A stretch of DNA of 64,000 nt from Rhodopseudomonas sp. AAP120 (GTDB lineage: Bacteria; Pseudomonadota; Alphaproteobacteria; Rhizobiales; Xanthobacteraceae): the NCBI RefSeq assembly GCF_001295845.1, contig NZ_LJIC01000091.1, positions 1 to 64,000 of the forward strand, written 5' to 3'. The translations under genes and the position numbers were made by a program. Every line of letters begins with the position of its first letter. Position 1 is the stretch's first letter. The notes below the pieces were generated by a model. It did not search any database. It was not told the DNA's origin and was given only the letters and a program-made list of their open reading frames with translations. Positions 1 to 9,568 of the stretch are shown one piece after another.

Positions 1-198
1 GGCGGCGCCGGCGCGGGTGGCGCAGGAGCCGGCGGCGCGGGTGCCGGTGGTGCCGGCGCGGGCGCTGGTGGTGCCGGTGCAGGTGGTGCGGGCGGCGGCG
101 GTCCCGCCAATGTCGAACGCGGAGGCCAGGGTGCCGGCAGCGCGATCGGCCAGGACAATTCGCGGACACCGAGCTCGACGGGCGTGCCGTCGCGGTAA
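1..198 (+). CDS. C-terminal end of a Gly/Ala-rich protein (partial)
   Basis: The first forward frame is open from the window edge to a TAA at 196-198. It starts with about 35 residues made almost only of Gly and Ala in GAG/GGA repeats, then a polar tail rich in Gly, Gln, Ser and Thr ending in Val-Pro-Ser-Arg. The start lies outside the window. Such tails occur on bacterial surface or secreted proteins and on some regulatory proteins, so no function can be given. The choice of frame rests on the regular GGC/GCC/GGT codon pattern and the non-repetitive end; other frames in this GC-rich DNA are also open. Confidence 0.5.
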   Translation, partial: GGAGAGGAGAGGAGAGGAGAGAGGAGAGGAGGGGPANVERGGQGAGSAIGQDNSRTPSSTGVPSR

Positions 199-290
199 CC
201 TCTGCTGATCGAGCGAGAGCCGAGTAGCTGTAGCGGGAAGGCTTATCCCGACAGCACCGATGGCTCGATCGGATCTGGCGGCCGAGATTC

Positions 291-315
291 GGCGATACGG
301 CAGCCCCGTATCGCC
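291..315. other. Perfect 10-bp inverted repeat (stem-loop)
   Basis: GGCGATACGG and CCGTATCGCC are exact inverted copies around a 5-base loop, between the Gly/Ala-rich gene and tRNA-Val. No T-run follows on either strand, so it is not a canonical intrinsic terminator. It could end transcription of the upstream gene or be a small dispersed palindrome. Confidence 0.45.
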
Positions 316-393
316 GGATTCGTCACGTCGTCCCGGGCGTACGGCGGACGCCGAAACCATCAAGGGCCACGGAAGCGGGATCTTAGGGGCACA

Positions 394-470
394 TGGTGGG
401 CGGCGAGAGATTCGAACTCCCGACCCTCTCGGTGTAAACGAGATGCTCTAACCAGCTGAGCTAGCCGCCC
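394..470 (-). tRNA. tRNA-Val (anticodon TAC)
   Basis: The reverse strand folds as a full cloverleaf. The acceptor stem is GGGCGGC/GCCGCCC, the D-arm is GCTC...GAGC, the anticodon stem is TCTCG/CGAGA with loop TTTACAC (anticodon TAC, reading GUA and relatives), and the T-loop is TTCGAAT. The discriminator base is A and the 3' CCA is encoded (394-396). Confidence 0.96.
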
Positions 471-572
471 GCCCGGCTTGTTTACTGCCGACAGCGTCGG
501 CGACGCAAGCCATTCACCGCCACGCCATCCGAACGCAGAGCGGCCCGATCGCCCACCCCGTTAAAGGCAGCC

Positions 573-974
573 CTAGCCCGCCGGATTGCCGGGGAGCTGC
601 TCGAGCTGGCCGAGCCAGGGCAGCGCCGACTGACACCAGATCTGCCGCGCAGGCGGCAATTGGGCGCGCTGGCGAATGCTGCCCCAACGAATGACGAGAT
701 CGCTGGCCTCCAGCTCGGCGCCGCTGGTGAACAGCGAAGTCCCGCAATCCGGACAGAAATGCTGCAGCCGGACAACGCCGCTGTCCGCGGTCTTGGCGTA
801 CGTCTTGGGTGTTCCGGTGACCCGCACATCCGCCCGGTTGGCGCGCACGCTGACGCGAAACGCCGAACTGCTGAACGTCTGACAATCGGTGCAGTGACAG
901 ATTCCGACCCGCTGCGGGTCGATGGCCGCGACGTAGCTGATGCGTCCGCAATGACATTGGCCGTCGATGTCCAT
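573..974 (-). CDS. GFA (glutathione-dependent formaldehyde-activating)-family protein
   Basis: This protein of 133 residues has the GFA/CENP-V fold signature: CHCG near residue 8, CHCTDC in the first third and CPDCG about 50 residues later, the cysteine sets that bind zinc. Families of this type include formaldehyde-glutathione adduct enzymes, but most members have no proven reaction. The start at 974 is chosen because AAGGAG sits about 9 bases upstream; an ATG 36 bases earlier lacks such a site. It lies downstream of lon on the same strand, separated by a strong terminator, so it probably has its own promoter. Confidence 0.85.
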   Translation of the reverse strand: MDIDGQCHCGRISYVAAIDPQRVGICHCTDCQTFSSSAFRVSVRANRADVRVTGTPKTYAKTADSGVVRLQHFCPDCGTSLFTSGAELEASDLVIRWGSIRQRAQLPPARQIWCQSALPWLGQLEQLPGNPAG

Positions 975-1030
975 CAGGCTTTCTCCTTGTGCCGGACGAT
1001 GATGCGCCACCGCGCAGCGGTCGCCAAACG

Positions 1031-1055
1031 CAAAACGGCGCCCCGGAGGGCGCCG
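1031..1055 (-). terminator. Intrinsic terminator of lon
   Basis: On the minus strand an 8-bp GC-rich stem (CGGCGCCC/GGGCGCCG, 4-base loop) is followed directly by TTTTGCG. It lies about 30 bases past the lon stop codon, the expected place and orientation for a Rho-independent terminator of lon. Confidence 0.8.
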
Positions 1056-1082
1056 CTAATTGCGTTATGAGGCTCGTGCCGC

Positions 1083-3518
1083 TCAGTGGGCGGTGAGACC
1101 ACCCGGGGCTTCGTCGCCGTCCTGGCTCTCCGGCTTACCGGAAAGCTTGGCGGGCTCCTCTTCCCAGACGATCGGCACCGGCGCGCGCACCAGCGCGTTG
1201 GCGATCACCTCGTCCATCCGGGCGACCGGGATGATGTTCAAACCACCCTTGATCGCGTCCGAGATCTCGGTGAGGTCCTTGGCGTTGTCCTCGGGGATCA
1301 GCACCGTCTTGATGCCGCCGCGAGCCGCCGCCAACAACTTCTCCTTCAGACCGCCGATCGGCAGGACCCGGCCGCGCAGCGTGATCTCACCGGTCATGGC
1401 GATATCGCGCCGGATCGGAATGCCGGTCAGTACCGACACGATGGTGGTGGCCATCGCGACGCCGGCCGACGGACCATCCTTCGGGGTCGCCCCCTCCGGC
1501 ACGTGGACGTGGATGTCGCGCCGCTCGAAGAACGGCGGCTCGATCCCGAAGGTGATCGCCCGCGAGCGGACGTAGGACGCCGCCGCCTGGATCGATTCCT
1601 TCATGACGTCGCGCAAGTTTCCGGTCACCGTCATGCGACCCTTGCCCGGCATCATCACGCTTTCGATCGTCAGCAGCTCGCCGCCGACGTCGGTCCACGC
1701 CAGGCCGGTGACGACACCGACCTGATCGTCCTTCTCGATCTCGCCGAAGCGGAACTTCGGCACGCCGAGATATTCCTCGATCGCCTTCTCGTTGACCTTC
1801 ACCGTCTTCTTCTTCGACAGCATCAGGTCCTTGACCGCCTTACGGGCAAGCGTGGAAATCTCGCGTTCGAGATTACGCACGCCGGCTTCGCGGGTGTAGC
1901 GGCGGATCATCAGCAGCAGCGCTGCGTCGTCGATCGACCACTCCTTCGAATCCAGCCCGTGCTTGGTCAGCGCCAGCGGGATCAGATGCTTGCGGGCGAT
2001 CTCGACCTTCTCGTTCTCGGTGTAGCCGGCGATCCGGATGATCTCCATACGGTCCATCAGCGGCCCCGGGATGTTCAGGGTGTTCGCCGTGGTGATGAAC
2101 ATCACGTTGGACAGATCGTAGTCCACCTCGAGATAGTGGTCGTTGAAGGTCTGGTTCTGTTCGGGGTCGAGCACCTCGAGCAGAGCCGAGGACGGATCGC
2201 CGCGGAAGTCGGCGCCCATCTTGTCGATCTCGTCCAGCAGGAACAGCGGGTTCGAGGTCTTGGCCTTCCTCATCGACTGGATGATCTTGCCGGGCATCGA
2301 ACCGATGTAAGTCCGACGATGACCGCGGATCTCGGCTTCGTCACGAACGCCGCCGAGCGACACGCGCACGAACTCACGTCCGGTCGCCTTGGCGATCGAC
2401 TTGCCGAGCGAGGTCTTGCCGACGCCGGGCGGGCCGACGAGGCACAGGATCGGCCCCGACAGCTTGTTGGCGCGCGACTGCACCGCGAGATACTCGACGA
2501 TCCGCTCCTTGACCTTCTCCAGCCCGTAGTGATCGGAGTCGAGGGTGGCCTGAGCCGACTCGAGGTCCTTCTTCACCTTGGACTTCTTGTTCCACGGGAT
2601 CGACAGCAGCCAGTCGAGATAGTTGCGCACGACGGTCGCTTCCGCGGACATCGGCGACATCTGGCGCAGCTTCTTCAGCTCGTGCTGCGCCTTCTCGCGG
2701 GCTTCCTTGGTCAGCTTGGTCTTGGCGATCTTCTCCTCGAGCTCGGCGAGCTCGTCCCGGCCCTCGTCGTCGCCGAGTTCCTTCTGGATCGCCTTCATCT
2801 GCTCGTTGAGATAGTACTCGCGCTGGGTCTTCTCCATCTGGCGCTTGACGCGCGAGCGGATGCGCTTCTCGACCTGCAGCACCGAGATCTCGCTCTCCAT
2901 CAGACCGAGCACCTTCTCCAGGCGCGCGGTGACCGACAGCGTCTCCAGGATGCCCTGGCGATCCGCGATCTTGACGGCGAGATGCGACGCGACGGTGTCG
3001 CCCAGCTTGGCGAAGTCGGTGATCGACTGCACCACGCCGACGACTTCGGCCGAGATCTTCTTGTTGAGCTTCACGTAGCTTTCGAAATCCGACACCACCG
3101 AGCGGGCCAGCGCTTCCGCCTCGACGCTGGTGGCGTCGGTGTCGGCGAGCGACTTGGCAGTGGCTTCGTAATACTCGGTGCGATCGGTGTAGTTCTCGAC
3201 CTTGGCGCGCGCGAGGCCTTCGACCAACACCTTCACGGTGCCGTCGGGCAGCTTCAACAGTTGCAGCACGCTGGCGAGGGTGCCGATCTCGTAGATCGAG
3301 CCCGGCGCCGGATCATCGTCCGACGCATTCTTCTGCGTCGCCAGCATGATCAGCGCGTCGTTCTTCATCACCTCTTCGAGCGCGCGGATCGACTTCTCGC
3401 GGCCGACGAACAGCGGCACGATCATATGCGGGAAGACGACGATGTCGCGCAGCGGAAGAACTGGATAGGCGTGGCTTTCGCCGTAAACGATCGTTGGCCT
3501 GGGTTTGGTGGCGGTCAT
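1083..3518 (-). CDS. lon: ATP-dependent protease Lon (La)
   Basis: Lon is a cytoplasmic AAA+ serine protease that degrades misfolded proteins and short-lived regulators. The 811 residues are a usual bacterial length. Order of domains: N-terminal substrate-binding LON domain (starts near [13 protein letters not shown]), coiled-coil linker, AAA+ module with Walker [10 protein letters not shown] and Walker B FLLDEIDK, and C-terminal protease domain. The catalytic Ser is in KDGPSAG (about residue 684) and Lys lies 43 residues later in GGLKEK (about 727), matching the Ser-Lys dyad spacing of E. coli Lon. It follows clpP and clpX on the same strand but is separated from clpX by a terminator and has its own candidate promoter. 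Confidence 0.98.
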   Translation of the reverse strand: MTATKPRPTIVYGESHAYPVLPLRDIVVFPHMIVPLFVGREKSIRALEEVMKNDALIMLATQKNASDDDPAPGSIYEIGTLASVLQLLKLPDGTVKVLVEGLARAKVENYTDRTEYYEATAKSLADTDATSVEAEALARSVVSDFESYVKLNKKISAEVVGVVQSITDFAKLGDTVASHLAVKIADRQGILETLSVTARLEKVLGLMESEISVLQVEKRIRSRVKRQMEKTQREYYLNEQMKAIQKELGDDEGRDELAELEEKIAKTKLTKEAREKAQHELKKLRQMSPMSAEATVVRNYLDWLLSIPWNKKSKVKKDLESAQATLDSDHYGLEKVKERIVEYLAVQSRANKLSGPILCLVGPPGVGKTSLGKSIAKATGREFVRVSLGGVRDEAEIRGHRRTYIGSMPGKIIQSMRKAKTSNPLFLLDEIDKMGADFRGDPSSALLEVLDPEQNQTFNDHYLEVDYDLSNVMFITTANTLNIPGPLMDRMEIIRIAGYTENEKVEIARKHLIPLALTKHGLDSKEWSIDDAALLLMIRRYTREAGVRNLEREISTLARKAVKDLMLSKKKTVKVNEKAIEEYLGVPKFRFGEIEKDDQVGVVTGLAWTDVGGELLTIESVMMPGKGRMTVTGNLRDVMKESIQAAASYVRSRAITFGIEPPFFERRDIHVHVPEGATPKDGPSAGVAMATTIVSVLTGIPIRRDIAMTGEITLRGRVLPIGGLKEKLLAAARGGIKTVLIPEDNAKDLTEISDAIKGGLNIIPVARMDEVIANALVRAPVPIVWEEEPAKLSGKPESQDGDEAPGGLTAH

Positions 3519-3674
3519 GGCCCGTTCCTTTCGTTGTGCCCCCTTGCCCGTGGCCCGCCCCCCGGCGCGGCCACCACAAGGTGCCGAGTGTACCGGCGCG
3601 TTACGGCCGGCTCAGGCCCCACTCGTCCGGATTTGAAGGCGAATCCTGATAACGCTTGTCATCGCCGTGAACAT

Positions 3675-3704
3675 TAGGTGGCTATCACCCCGGGGGGTGT
3701 CAAG
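3675..3704 (-). promoter_or_regulatory. Candidate lon promoter (sigma70/sigma32-like)
   Basis: On the minus strand CTTGACA at 3704-3698 is followed after 17 bases by CACCTA. CTTGACA fits both a vegetative -35 and the CTTG core of heat-shock promoters; the -10 is weak. It lies about 155 bases upstream of the lon start, after the clpX terminator. Transcript mapping would be needed to place the real start. Confidence 0.35.
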
Positions 3705-3767
3705 TCGTGGAAAAAGCGCCGGTTTGTCAGGCATAGACGCGCAGAGCGCGCGGCATCATGCAGGACG

Positions 3768-3799
3768 AAAACGGGCTGCCGAGAGGTCCCGGCAGCCCG
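3768..3799 (-). terminator. Intrinsic terminator of clpX
   Basis: A perfect 10-bp inverted repeat (CGGGCTGCCG / CGGCAGCCCG, 8-base loop) is followed on the minus strand by TTTTCGTCC, about 50 bases beyond the clpX stop. It should uncouple clpX from lon. Confidence 0.8.
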
Positions 3800-3846
3800 A
3801 TTGTCTCGGCCGTGTCGCGCGGAAAATTCCGTGCGATGGCGGGTCA

Positions 3847-5121
3847 TTATGCGCTTGCGCTGCTCTCGGCCGCGCGGTCGGTGCGGTCGGCGTAGATGTA
3901 CAGCGGCCGGGCGGTGCCCTCGACGACTTCGCGCGAGATCACCACCTCTTCGACGCCTTCCAGGCCCGGCAGATCGAACATCGTCTCGAGCAGGATGCTC
4001 TCGAGGATCGACCGCAGGCCGCGGGCGCCGGTCTTGCGCTCGATCGCCTTGCGGGCCACCGCCCCCAGCGCCTCGTCGGCGAAGGTGAGCTCGATGTTCT
4101 CCATCTCGAACAGACGCTGGTACTGCTTGACCAGCGCGTTCTTCGGGTCGGTCAGGATCTTCTTCAGCGAGGTCTCGTCCAGATCCTCGAGCGTCGCCAC
4201 CACGGGCAGACGGCCGACGAATTCCGGAATGAGGCCGTACTTCAGCAGATCTTCGGGCTCGACGTGACGGAAGATCTCACCGGTGCGGCGATCTTCCGGT
4301 GCCAGAACCTGCGCGGCGAAGCCGATCGAGGTGGTCCGGCCACGCGACGAGATGATCTTCTCGAGGCCCGCGAAGGCACCACCGCAGATGAACAGGATGT
4401 TGGTGGTGTCGACCTGCAGGAACTCCTGCTGCGGGTGCTTGCGGCCGCCCTGCGGCGGGACCGAAGCCACCGTGCCTTCCATGATCTTGAGCAGCGCCTG
4501 CTGGACGCCCTCGCCCGACACGTCGCGGGTGATCGAGGGATTGTCCGACTTGCGACTGATCTTGTCGATCTCGTCGATATACACGATGCCGCGCTGTGCC
4601 CGCTCGACATTGTAGTCGGCGGCCTGCAGCAGCTTCAGGATGATGTTCTCGACGTCCTCGCCGACATAGCCGGCTTCGGTCAGCGTCGTCGCATCCGCCA
4701 TCGTGAACGGCACGTCGAGAATCCGCGCGAGCGTCTGCGCCAGCAGCGTCTTGCCCGAGCCGGTCGGACCGATCAGCAGGATGTTCGACTTCGCCAGTTC
4801 GACGTCGTTGTGCTTGGTCTGGTGGTTCAGCCGCTTGTAGTGATTGTGGACCGCGACCGAGAGCACCTTCTTCGCATGGCCCTGGCCGATGACGTAGTCA
4901 TCGAGGACCTTGCAGATTTCCTTCGGGGTCGGAATGCCGTCGCGCGACTTCACCAGCGAGGATTTGTTCTCTTCGCGGATGATGTCCATGCACAGTTCCA
5001 CGCACTCATCACAGATGAATACCGTGGGGCCGGCGATCAGCTTGCGGACCTCGTGCTGGCTCTTTCCGCAGAACGAGCAGTACAGGGTGTTCTTGGAGTC
5101 GCTCGTACCGACCTTACTCAT
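3847..5121 (-). CDS. clpX: ATP-dependent Clp protease ATP-binding subunit ClpX
   Basis: ClpX is the AAA+ unfoldase that feeds substrates into ClpP. The 424 residues contain an N-terminal zinc-binding domain (CSFC...CDEC), Walker A GPTGSGKT, Walker [11 protein letters not shown], and the SIGF segment that corresponds to the IGF loop docking on ClpP. The start at 5121 (MSKVGTSD...) is set by GGAG about 7 bases upstream and by the family's usual N terminus; the frame stays open further upstream but without family-like sequence. clpP lies 385 bp upstream on the same strand. In alphaproteobacteria ClpXP is essential for cell-cycle proteolysis. Confidence 0.98.
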   Translation of the reverse strand: MSKVGTSDSKNTLYCSFCGKSQHEVRKLIAGPTVFICDECVELCMDIIREENKSSLVKSRDGIPTPKEICKVLDDYVIGQGHAKKVLSVAVHNHYKRLNHQTKHNDVELAKSNILLIGPTGSGKTLLAQTLARILDVPFTMADATTLTEAGYVGEDVENIILKLLQAADYNVERAQRGIVYIDEIDKISRKSDNPSITRDVSGEGVQQALLKIMEGTVASVPPQGGRKHPQQEFLQVDTTNILFICGGAFAGLEKIISSRGRTTSIGFAAQVLAPEDRRTGEIFRHVEPEDLLKYGLIPEFVGRLPVVATLEDLDETSLKKILTDPKNALVKQYQRLFEMENIELTFADEALGAVARKAIERKTGARGLRSILESILLETMFDLPGLEGVEEVVISREVVEGTARPLYIYADRTDRAAESSASA

Positions 5122-5506
5122 TTCGTTCTCCGTCCGCGGTTCGGTCTTCTCTGGCAGCCGTGCCTCCCGGTTGGACCCGGCAGACCCGGTATAAATGGAG
5201 CAAATTCCGTACCAGAAAAGGCCCCCGCACTTCTGTGGCCGCACCAATCGCGGCCGCTTCGAATCCCCCAAACACTTTCGTCGATCAGGTTCAGCCAATC
5301 ATGCTGTCACCCGTCTATCAAGATTTCACTAACCGCGCCCCGGACCGGGACGCGTGACAATAGCGTGATTTGCTGCGGCTGCGCGAGCCTGCATCCCTGA
5401 AAACAGGGCAGAGTTGCGAGATTGCCACGTGTGACAGCACGAAAGTGGAACATCCGGCCAACAGCTGAGGACAATCCCGAGGCTCGCGCGATCCGCACCC
5501 GATCGA
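5122..5506. other. clpP-clpX intergenic region, no gene seen
   Basis: These 385 bp between the clpP stop and the clpX start should hold the clpX leader and promoter. I see no convincing -35/-10 pair, terminator hairpin or coding pattern. Short open frames here lack ribosome-binding sites. Confidence 0.4.
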
Positions 5507-6145
5507 TCAGGTCGCCTTCCCGGCCGCGGCGGTCTCTTCGGCACGCTTGTCGATGACCTTGTCAACGATACCGAAGTCGCGCGCCATCTCGGCGGTCAGG
5601 AACTTGTCGCGCTCCAGCGCATCCTCGATCGCCTTGTAGGTCTGGCCGGTGTGGTGGACGTAGATCTCGTTCAGCCGCTTCTTCAGGTTCAGGATTTCCT
5701 GGGCGTGCAGCATGATGTCGGTGGCCTGGCCCTGGAAGCCGCCCGACGGCTGGTGGACCATGATCCGAGCGTTCGGCAGCGAGAACCGCATGTCCTTGTG
5801 GCCGGCAGCCAGCAGCAGCGAGCCCATCGAGGCGGCCTGGCCGGTGCACAGCGTCGACACCGGCGGGCGGATGAACTGCATGGTGTCGTAGATCGCCAGA
5901 CCCGACGTCACCACCCCGCCCGGCGAGTTGATGTACATCGAGATTTCCTTCTTCGGATTCTCGGCTTCGAGGAACAGCAACTGGGCGACGATCAGCGTCG
6001 ACATGCCGTCTTCGACCGGGCCGGTGACGAAGATGATCCGCTCTTTCAGGAGGCGCGAAAAGATGTCGTAGGCCCGTTCGCCGCGGTTGGTCTGCTCGAC
6101 CACCATCGGCACGAGGTTCATGTAGGTTTCCAACGGATCGCGCAT
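5507..6145 (-). CDS. clpP: ATP-dependent Clp protease proteolytic subunit ClpP
   Basis: ClpP forms the tetradecameric serine-protease chamber that works with ClpX or ClpA. The 212 residues carry the triad Ser106 (in GQAASMGS), His131 (in IMVHQPSGG) and Asp180, at the family's usual spacing. The N terminus ([13 protein letters not shown]...) matches the short propeptide form. A candidate heat-shock promoter lies about 110 bp upstream. It precedes clpX on the same strand and follows tig, a common order (tig-clpP-clpX-lon). Confidence 0.98.
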   Translation of the reverse strand: MRDPLETYMNLVPMVVEQTNRGERAYDIFSRLLKERIIFVTGPVEDGMSTLIVAQLLFLEAENPKKEISMYINSPGGVVTSGLAIYDTMQFIRPPVSTLCTGQAASMGSLLLAAGHKDMRFSLPNARIMVHQPSGGFQGQATDIMLHAQEILNLKKRLNEIYVHHTGQTYKAIEDALERDKFLTAEMARDFGIVDKVIDKRAEETAAAGKAT

Positions 6146-6256
6146 AATTCACCTGAGGGTTGTCGAAGACGACAGCGCGCGGGGTGCAATTCCGGTCTGG
6201 CGACCGGGTTCGCCGCGGCGATCGTCCCGTGATGCAGGACGTGAAAGCGAGTGCTC

Positions 6257-6285
6257 AGATATGGGCCGATTGCCCGGCCACAAGG
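6257..6285 (-). promoter_or_regulatory. Candidate RpoH (sigma32) promoter of clpP
   Basis: On the minus strand CTTGTGG is followed by 12 bases and then CCCATATCT. This resembles the heat-shock consensus CTTGAAA, 11-16 bases, CCCCATnT. It starts transcription about 100 bases before clpP, downstream of the tig terminator. clpP is a classical heat-shock gene, so position and sequence agree, but the match is by eye. Confidence 0.45.
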
Positions 6286-6406
6286 GTAAGCCCCGTTTCT
6301 GAGCCGAGTTGATACTGATTCGGCGGCTCACGGCAAAACCGCCGGCCGGCTTTCCGCCCCGAATCGGCGCGCTTTCGCCGGGCATCGTTAACAGGGTCTC
6401 ATGACG

Positions 6407-6440
6407 CAAAACGGCCGCCGCGACGGGTGTCGCGGCGGCC
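6407..6440 (-). terminator. Intrinsic terminator of tig
   Basis: A 12-bp perfect stem (GGCCGCCGCGAC and its complement, 4-base loop) is followed on the minus strand by GTTTTG. It begins 26 bases after the tig stop codon and separates tig from clpP. Confidence 0.8.
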
Positions 6441-6466
6441 GCCGGAGCCGGTATGGCGCGGGCCGA

Positions 6467-7825
6467 TCAGGCCGCGGTCTTGTCGTCGTCGTCCTTGTAG
6501 AGCTCCTCGCGGGTGACCGGCTTGTCGGTCACGTTGGCGAGCTCGAGGATGAAATCGACCACCTTGTCTTCGTAGATCGGGGCGCGGAGCTGGGCCAGCG
6601 CCTCGGGATTGCTGCGGTAGAAGTCCCAGACTTCCTTCTCGCGGCCGGGCATCTGCCGGGCGCGCTCGATCACCGCGCGGCTGACTTCGTCGTCGGTGAC
6701 CTGGATCTTGTTCTTCTCGCCGATCTCGGACAGCACCAGGCCGAGACGGACGCGGCGGTCGGCGATCTTGCGATATTCCTCGCGCGCCGCCTCCTCGGTG
6801 GTCTCCTCGTCGGCAAAGGTCTTGCCGTTCTGCTGCATCTCGGCGTTGATCGACTGCCACATCACGGCGAATTCCTGCTCGACCAGCGACGGCGGGGCTT
6901 CGAACTTGTGGGTCTCGTCGAGACGATCGAGCAGCTGGCGCTTGACCCGCATCCGCGACGCACCGGCGTATTCGGCGGCGAGGCGCGCCTTGGCGGCTTC
7001 CTTCAGTTTCTCGAGCGATTCCATGCCGAGCGTCTTGGCGAACTCGTCGTCGATCGCGGTGTCCTGCGGAGCCTCGACCTTGGTGGCGGTGGTCTCGAAC
7101 TCCGCCGGCTTCCCGGCCAGCGTCTCGCTGGCATAGTTCTCCGGGAACGATACCTTGATGGTGCGGGTCTCGCCCTGCGCGATGCCGATCAGCTGGTCCT
7201 CGAAGCCGGGGATGAAGCTGGCCGAACCGATCACGACCGGGATGTCCGAGCCGGTGCCGCCGTCGAAGGCTTCGCCGTCGATCCGGCCGACGAACGAAAC
7301 GGTGACGCGGTCGCCGTTCTCGGCCTTGGCGCCCTCGCCCTTGTCGCTGTAGGCGCGGTTGGCGTCGGCGATCCGCTTGATCGCCTCGTCGACGTCGGAC
7401 TCGCCGACTTCGACCACCGGCTTCTCGACCGAGAAACTCTTGAAGTCCGCCAGTTCGAAGCTCGGCACGACCTCGATCGCGACCGTGTAGGTCAGGTCCG
7501 ACTTGCCCTCGAGGATCTGCTCGATTTCCTTCTGGTCCTGCGGCATCGTGATCTTCGGCTCGGTGGCGAGGCGGAAGCCGCGCTCGGCGAAGATGCCGTC
7601 ATTGGTCTCGCGCACCAGCTTGTCGATCGTCTCGGCAGCAACCGACCGGCCATAGACGCGCTTCAGATGGCTCACCGGCACCTTGCCGGGACGGAAGCCG
7701 TTGAGCTTGACCTTGTCCTTGAGGTCGACCAGCCGAGCATCGACTTGCGCGTCGATATCCGCAGCCGGGACACTGACCTGGAATTCGCGCTTCAACCCGT
7801 CGGCGACGGTTTCCTTGACCTGCAT
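6467..7825 (-). CDS. tig: Trigger factor (ribosome-associated chaperone/PPIase)
   Basis: Trigger factor binds the ribosome exit tunnel and shields nascent chains. The 452 residues show the N-terminal ribosome-binding signature GFRPGKVP, a central FKBP-type peptidyl-prolyl isomerase domain ([10 protein letters not shown]...FIPGFEDQL) and a long helical C-terminal chaperone domain that ends in an acidic Lys/Asp tail. The start at 7825 ([10 protein letters not shown]) gives the family N terminus; the frame is open further upstream but that part has no homologous look. A purine-rich GGAAGAAGAAG lies a few bases upstream. It is the first gene of the tig / clpP / clpX / lon order on this strand. 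Confidence 0.97.
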   Translation of the reverse strand: MQVKETVADGLKREFQVSVPAADIDAQVDARLVDLKDKVKLNGFRPGKVPVSHLKRVYGRSVAAETIDKLVRETNDGIFAERGFRLATEPKITMPQDQKEIEQILEGKSDLTYTVAIEVVPSFELADFKSFSVEKPVVEVGESDVDEAIKRIADANRAYSDKGEGAKAENGDRVTVSFVGRIDGEAFDGGTGSDIPVVIGSASFIPGFEDQLIGIAQGETRTIKVSFPENYASETLAGKPAEFETTATKVEAPQDTAIDDEFAKTLGMESLEKLKEAAKARLAAEYAGASRMRVKRQLLDRLDETHKFEAPPSLVEQEFAVMWQSINAEMQQNGKTFADEETTEEAAREEYRKIADRRVRLGLVLSEIGEKNKIQVTDDEVSRAVIERARQMPGREKEVWDFYRSNPEALAQLRAPIYEDKVVDFILELANVTDKPVTREELYKDDDDKTAA

Positions 7826-7978
7826 GGCGTCGATCTTCTTCTTCCGTGTGATCCAGCCGCGCGGCTGGAGGTGTCGAGTATGGCGATGCGCGGCGGAAAG
7901 CCTGCACCTGTGGTTTGGCGAACGCGTGTCCTGAAGGACCCGGTTCGCCGGAAATGCGTCATGAGCAGAGCACTTGCG

Positions 7979-8063
<85 letters not shown>

Positions 8064-8211
8064 GAAGAGCATCATGCCGGCCGCGATGCCGCGGGCGGCG
8101 GGCTTATAACATGACAAATAGGTCGCGCATCAAGAAAAACCCGCAGTTGCATGACGCCGCGTCCGGCTGCCGCAGTGGACAGCGCGGCCCGAACATGGTC
8201 CGCATCGCACG

Positions 8212-9528
8212 ATGACGCACGCTTCCTTTCTCGTCTCGCGCCGCACCCTGCTCGCCGGTTTTGGCGGCCTCACCCTCGCCAGCACCTGGCCGCGGCGCGC
8301 CGCGGCGGCCCGCAAGACGATGACGCTGCGCGCCGCGTCCGATCCGATCGTGCTGCAGACCGGAGCCGAGCCGGTGTCGCGGCCGGCGCTGCTGTGGACC
8401 AACAAGGCACCGCTCCAGCGCGGCGACGAGCTCACGGTCCGCTTCGAGAATGCCCTGCAACATCCTGTGTTGCTGACGTTTCGCGGCCTCGACGGCGCCG
8501 CCGCGGCGGAGCCGCTGGTGGCACGCCGACCGGTGCCACCCGGCGGCACGGACGAGTTTACGCTGACGCTGCGCTCGGCCGGTACGCTGTTGGCCGATCT
8601 GCGGCTCGGCGCCGACGGAACCGCGCCGATGCCGATTCTGCCGGTGGTGGTTCAGGACGATACCCCACTGCAGGTCGACGGTGACGAGGTCGTGCTGATC
8701 GAGGACGAGCGGCTCGGCCCGGACGGCCAGCCGCTCGCCCCCGGCGTCGAGGCCGGCGACGCGCCCTGGCTCTACACCATCAACGGCAAGCCCACCGGCG
8801 ATATCGCGCTGCGGGCCAATGGACGGTTTAGGCTGCGCTTCATCAATGGCTGCCAGCGCAATGTGATTGCAGTGCGAATCGACGATCACGAAGTCCGCGT
8901 GATCGGCCTCGACGGCCAGCCGGCCGAGCCCTTCCTCGCCCGCGGCGGCACGCTGGTCCTGACACCCGGCGGCCGGGTCGATGCGCTGATCGATGCGACG
9001 CGGCCGCCGGGCTCTTCCTCGGCGATGACTCTGCTGGACGGCGGCAAGCCGGTGCCGCTAGGCAAGCTGCTGACCTCCACGGAGCCGCCGCTGCGCGCCG
9101 CGCCGCCACCACCGCCGACCGCGCTGCCTGACAATGGCCTGCCGCCACAGCTGCCGCTCGGCTCAGCCCTACGGGTCGAGCTGCCGCTCGGCGCGCTGAC
9201 GCCGGGCCAACTCGACTGGTTCGCTCCCGACAAGTTCACGCCCGCCTCCGGCCCGGCCTTTCAGGCCAAACGCGGCCGCACCGTGGTGCTGGCGCTGGTC
9301 AACCGCGGCACCCAGCCGGTGGTCTTCCATCTGCATGGCCACCATTTTCGGCTTCTCGACCGGCTGGACGACGGCTGGAAGCCGTTCTGGCTCGACACCC
9401 TGGCGATCGACGCCGGCCAAACGCAGCGCATCGCCTTCGCAGCGGAGCATCCTGGCCTGTGGCTGATGGAGGCCTTCGCCGCCAAATGGTCCGCCCCAAG
9501 GCTGCTGCGGAGCTATCTTGTCAGTTGA
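8212..9528 (+). CDS. Multicopper-oxidase-like exported protein with degenerate copper sites
   Basis: The 438-residue protein begins with a Tat-type signal (SRRTLLAGFGG, Ala-rich cleavage region near residue 33), so it should be exported folded to the periplasm. The cupredoxin-like body and the late HLHGHHF motif match multicopper oxidases. The first copper motif, normally HWHG, reads HPVLLTFRG, and the C-terminal HCHxxxH motif is replaced by EHPGLWLMEAF. Most type 1 and trinuclear copper ligands are therefore absent, as in SufI/FtsP-like members that are structural rather than catalytic. It lies convergent to nnr. Oxidase activity looks unlikely; the true role is unknown. Confidence 0.8.
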   Translation: MTHASFLVSRRTLLAGFGGLTLASTWPRRAAAARKTMTLRAASDPIVLQTGAEPVSRPALLWTNKAPLQRGDELTVRFENALQHPVLLTFRGLDGAAAAEPLVARRPVPPGGTDEFTLTLRSAGTLLADLRLGADGTAPMPILPVVVQDDTPLQVDGDEVVLIEDERLGPDGQPLAPGVEAGDAPWLYTINGKPTGDIALRANGRFRLRFINGCQRNVIAVRIDDHEVRVIGLDGQPAEPFLARGGTLVLTPGGRVDALIDATRPPGSSSAMTLLDGGKPVPLGKLLTSTEPPLRAAPPPPPTALPDNGLPPQLPLGSALRVELPLGALTPGQLDWFAPDKFTPASGPAFQAKRGRTVVLALVNRGTQPVVFHLHGHHFRLLDRLDDGWKPFWLDTLAIDAGQTQRIAFAAEHPGLWLMEAFAAKWSAPRLLRSYLVS

Positions 9529-9568
9529 GCCTCATGCTCCAAGACCAAGTGATTCCAGAGCTTAAATC

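Noticed and set aside
1-110. Short tandem GGC/GCC/GGT repeats as a possible CRISPR or satellite
   Set aside because: The period is codon-like and translates to a Gly/Ala tail; there are no spacers.
1086-3677. 863-codon open frame on the plus strand opposite lon
   Set aside because: It is the antisense shadow of lon; the product is His/Arg/Asp-rich without domains, which is usual for the reverse frame of GC-rich genes.
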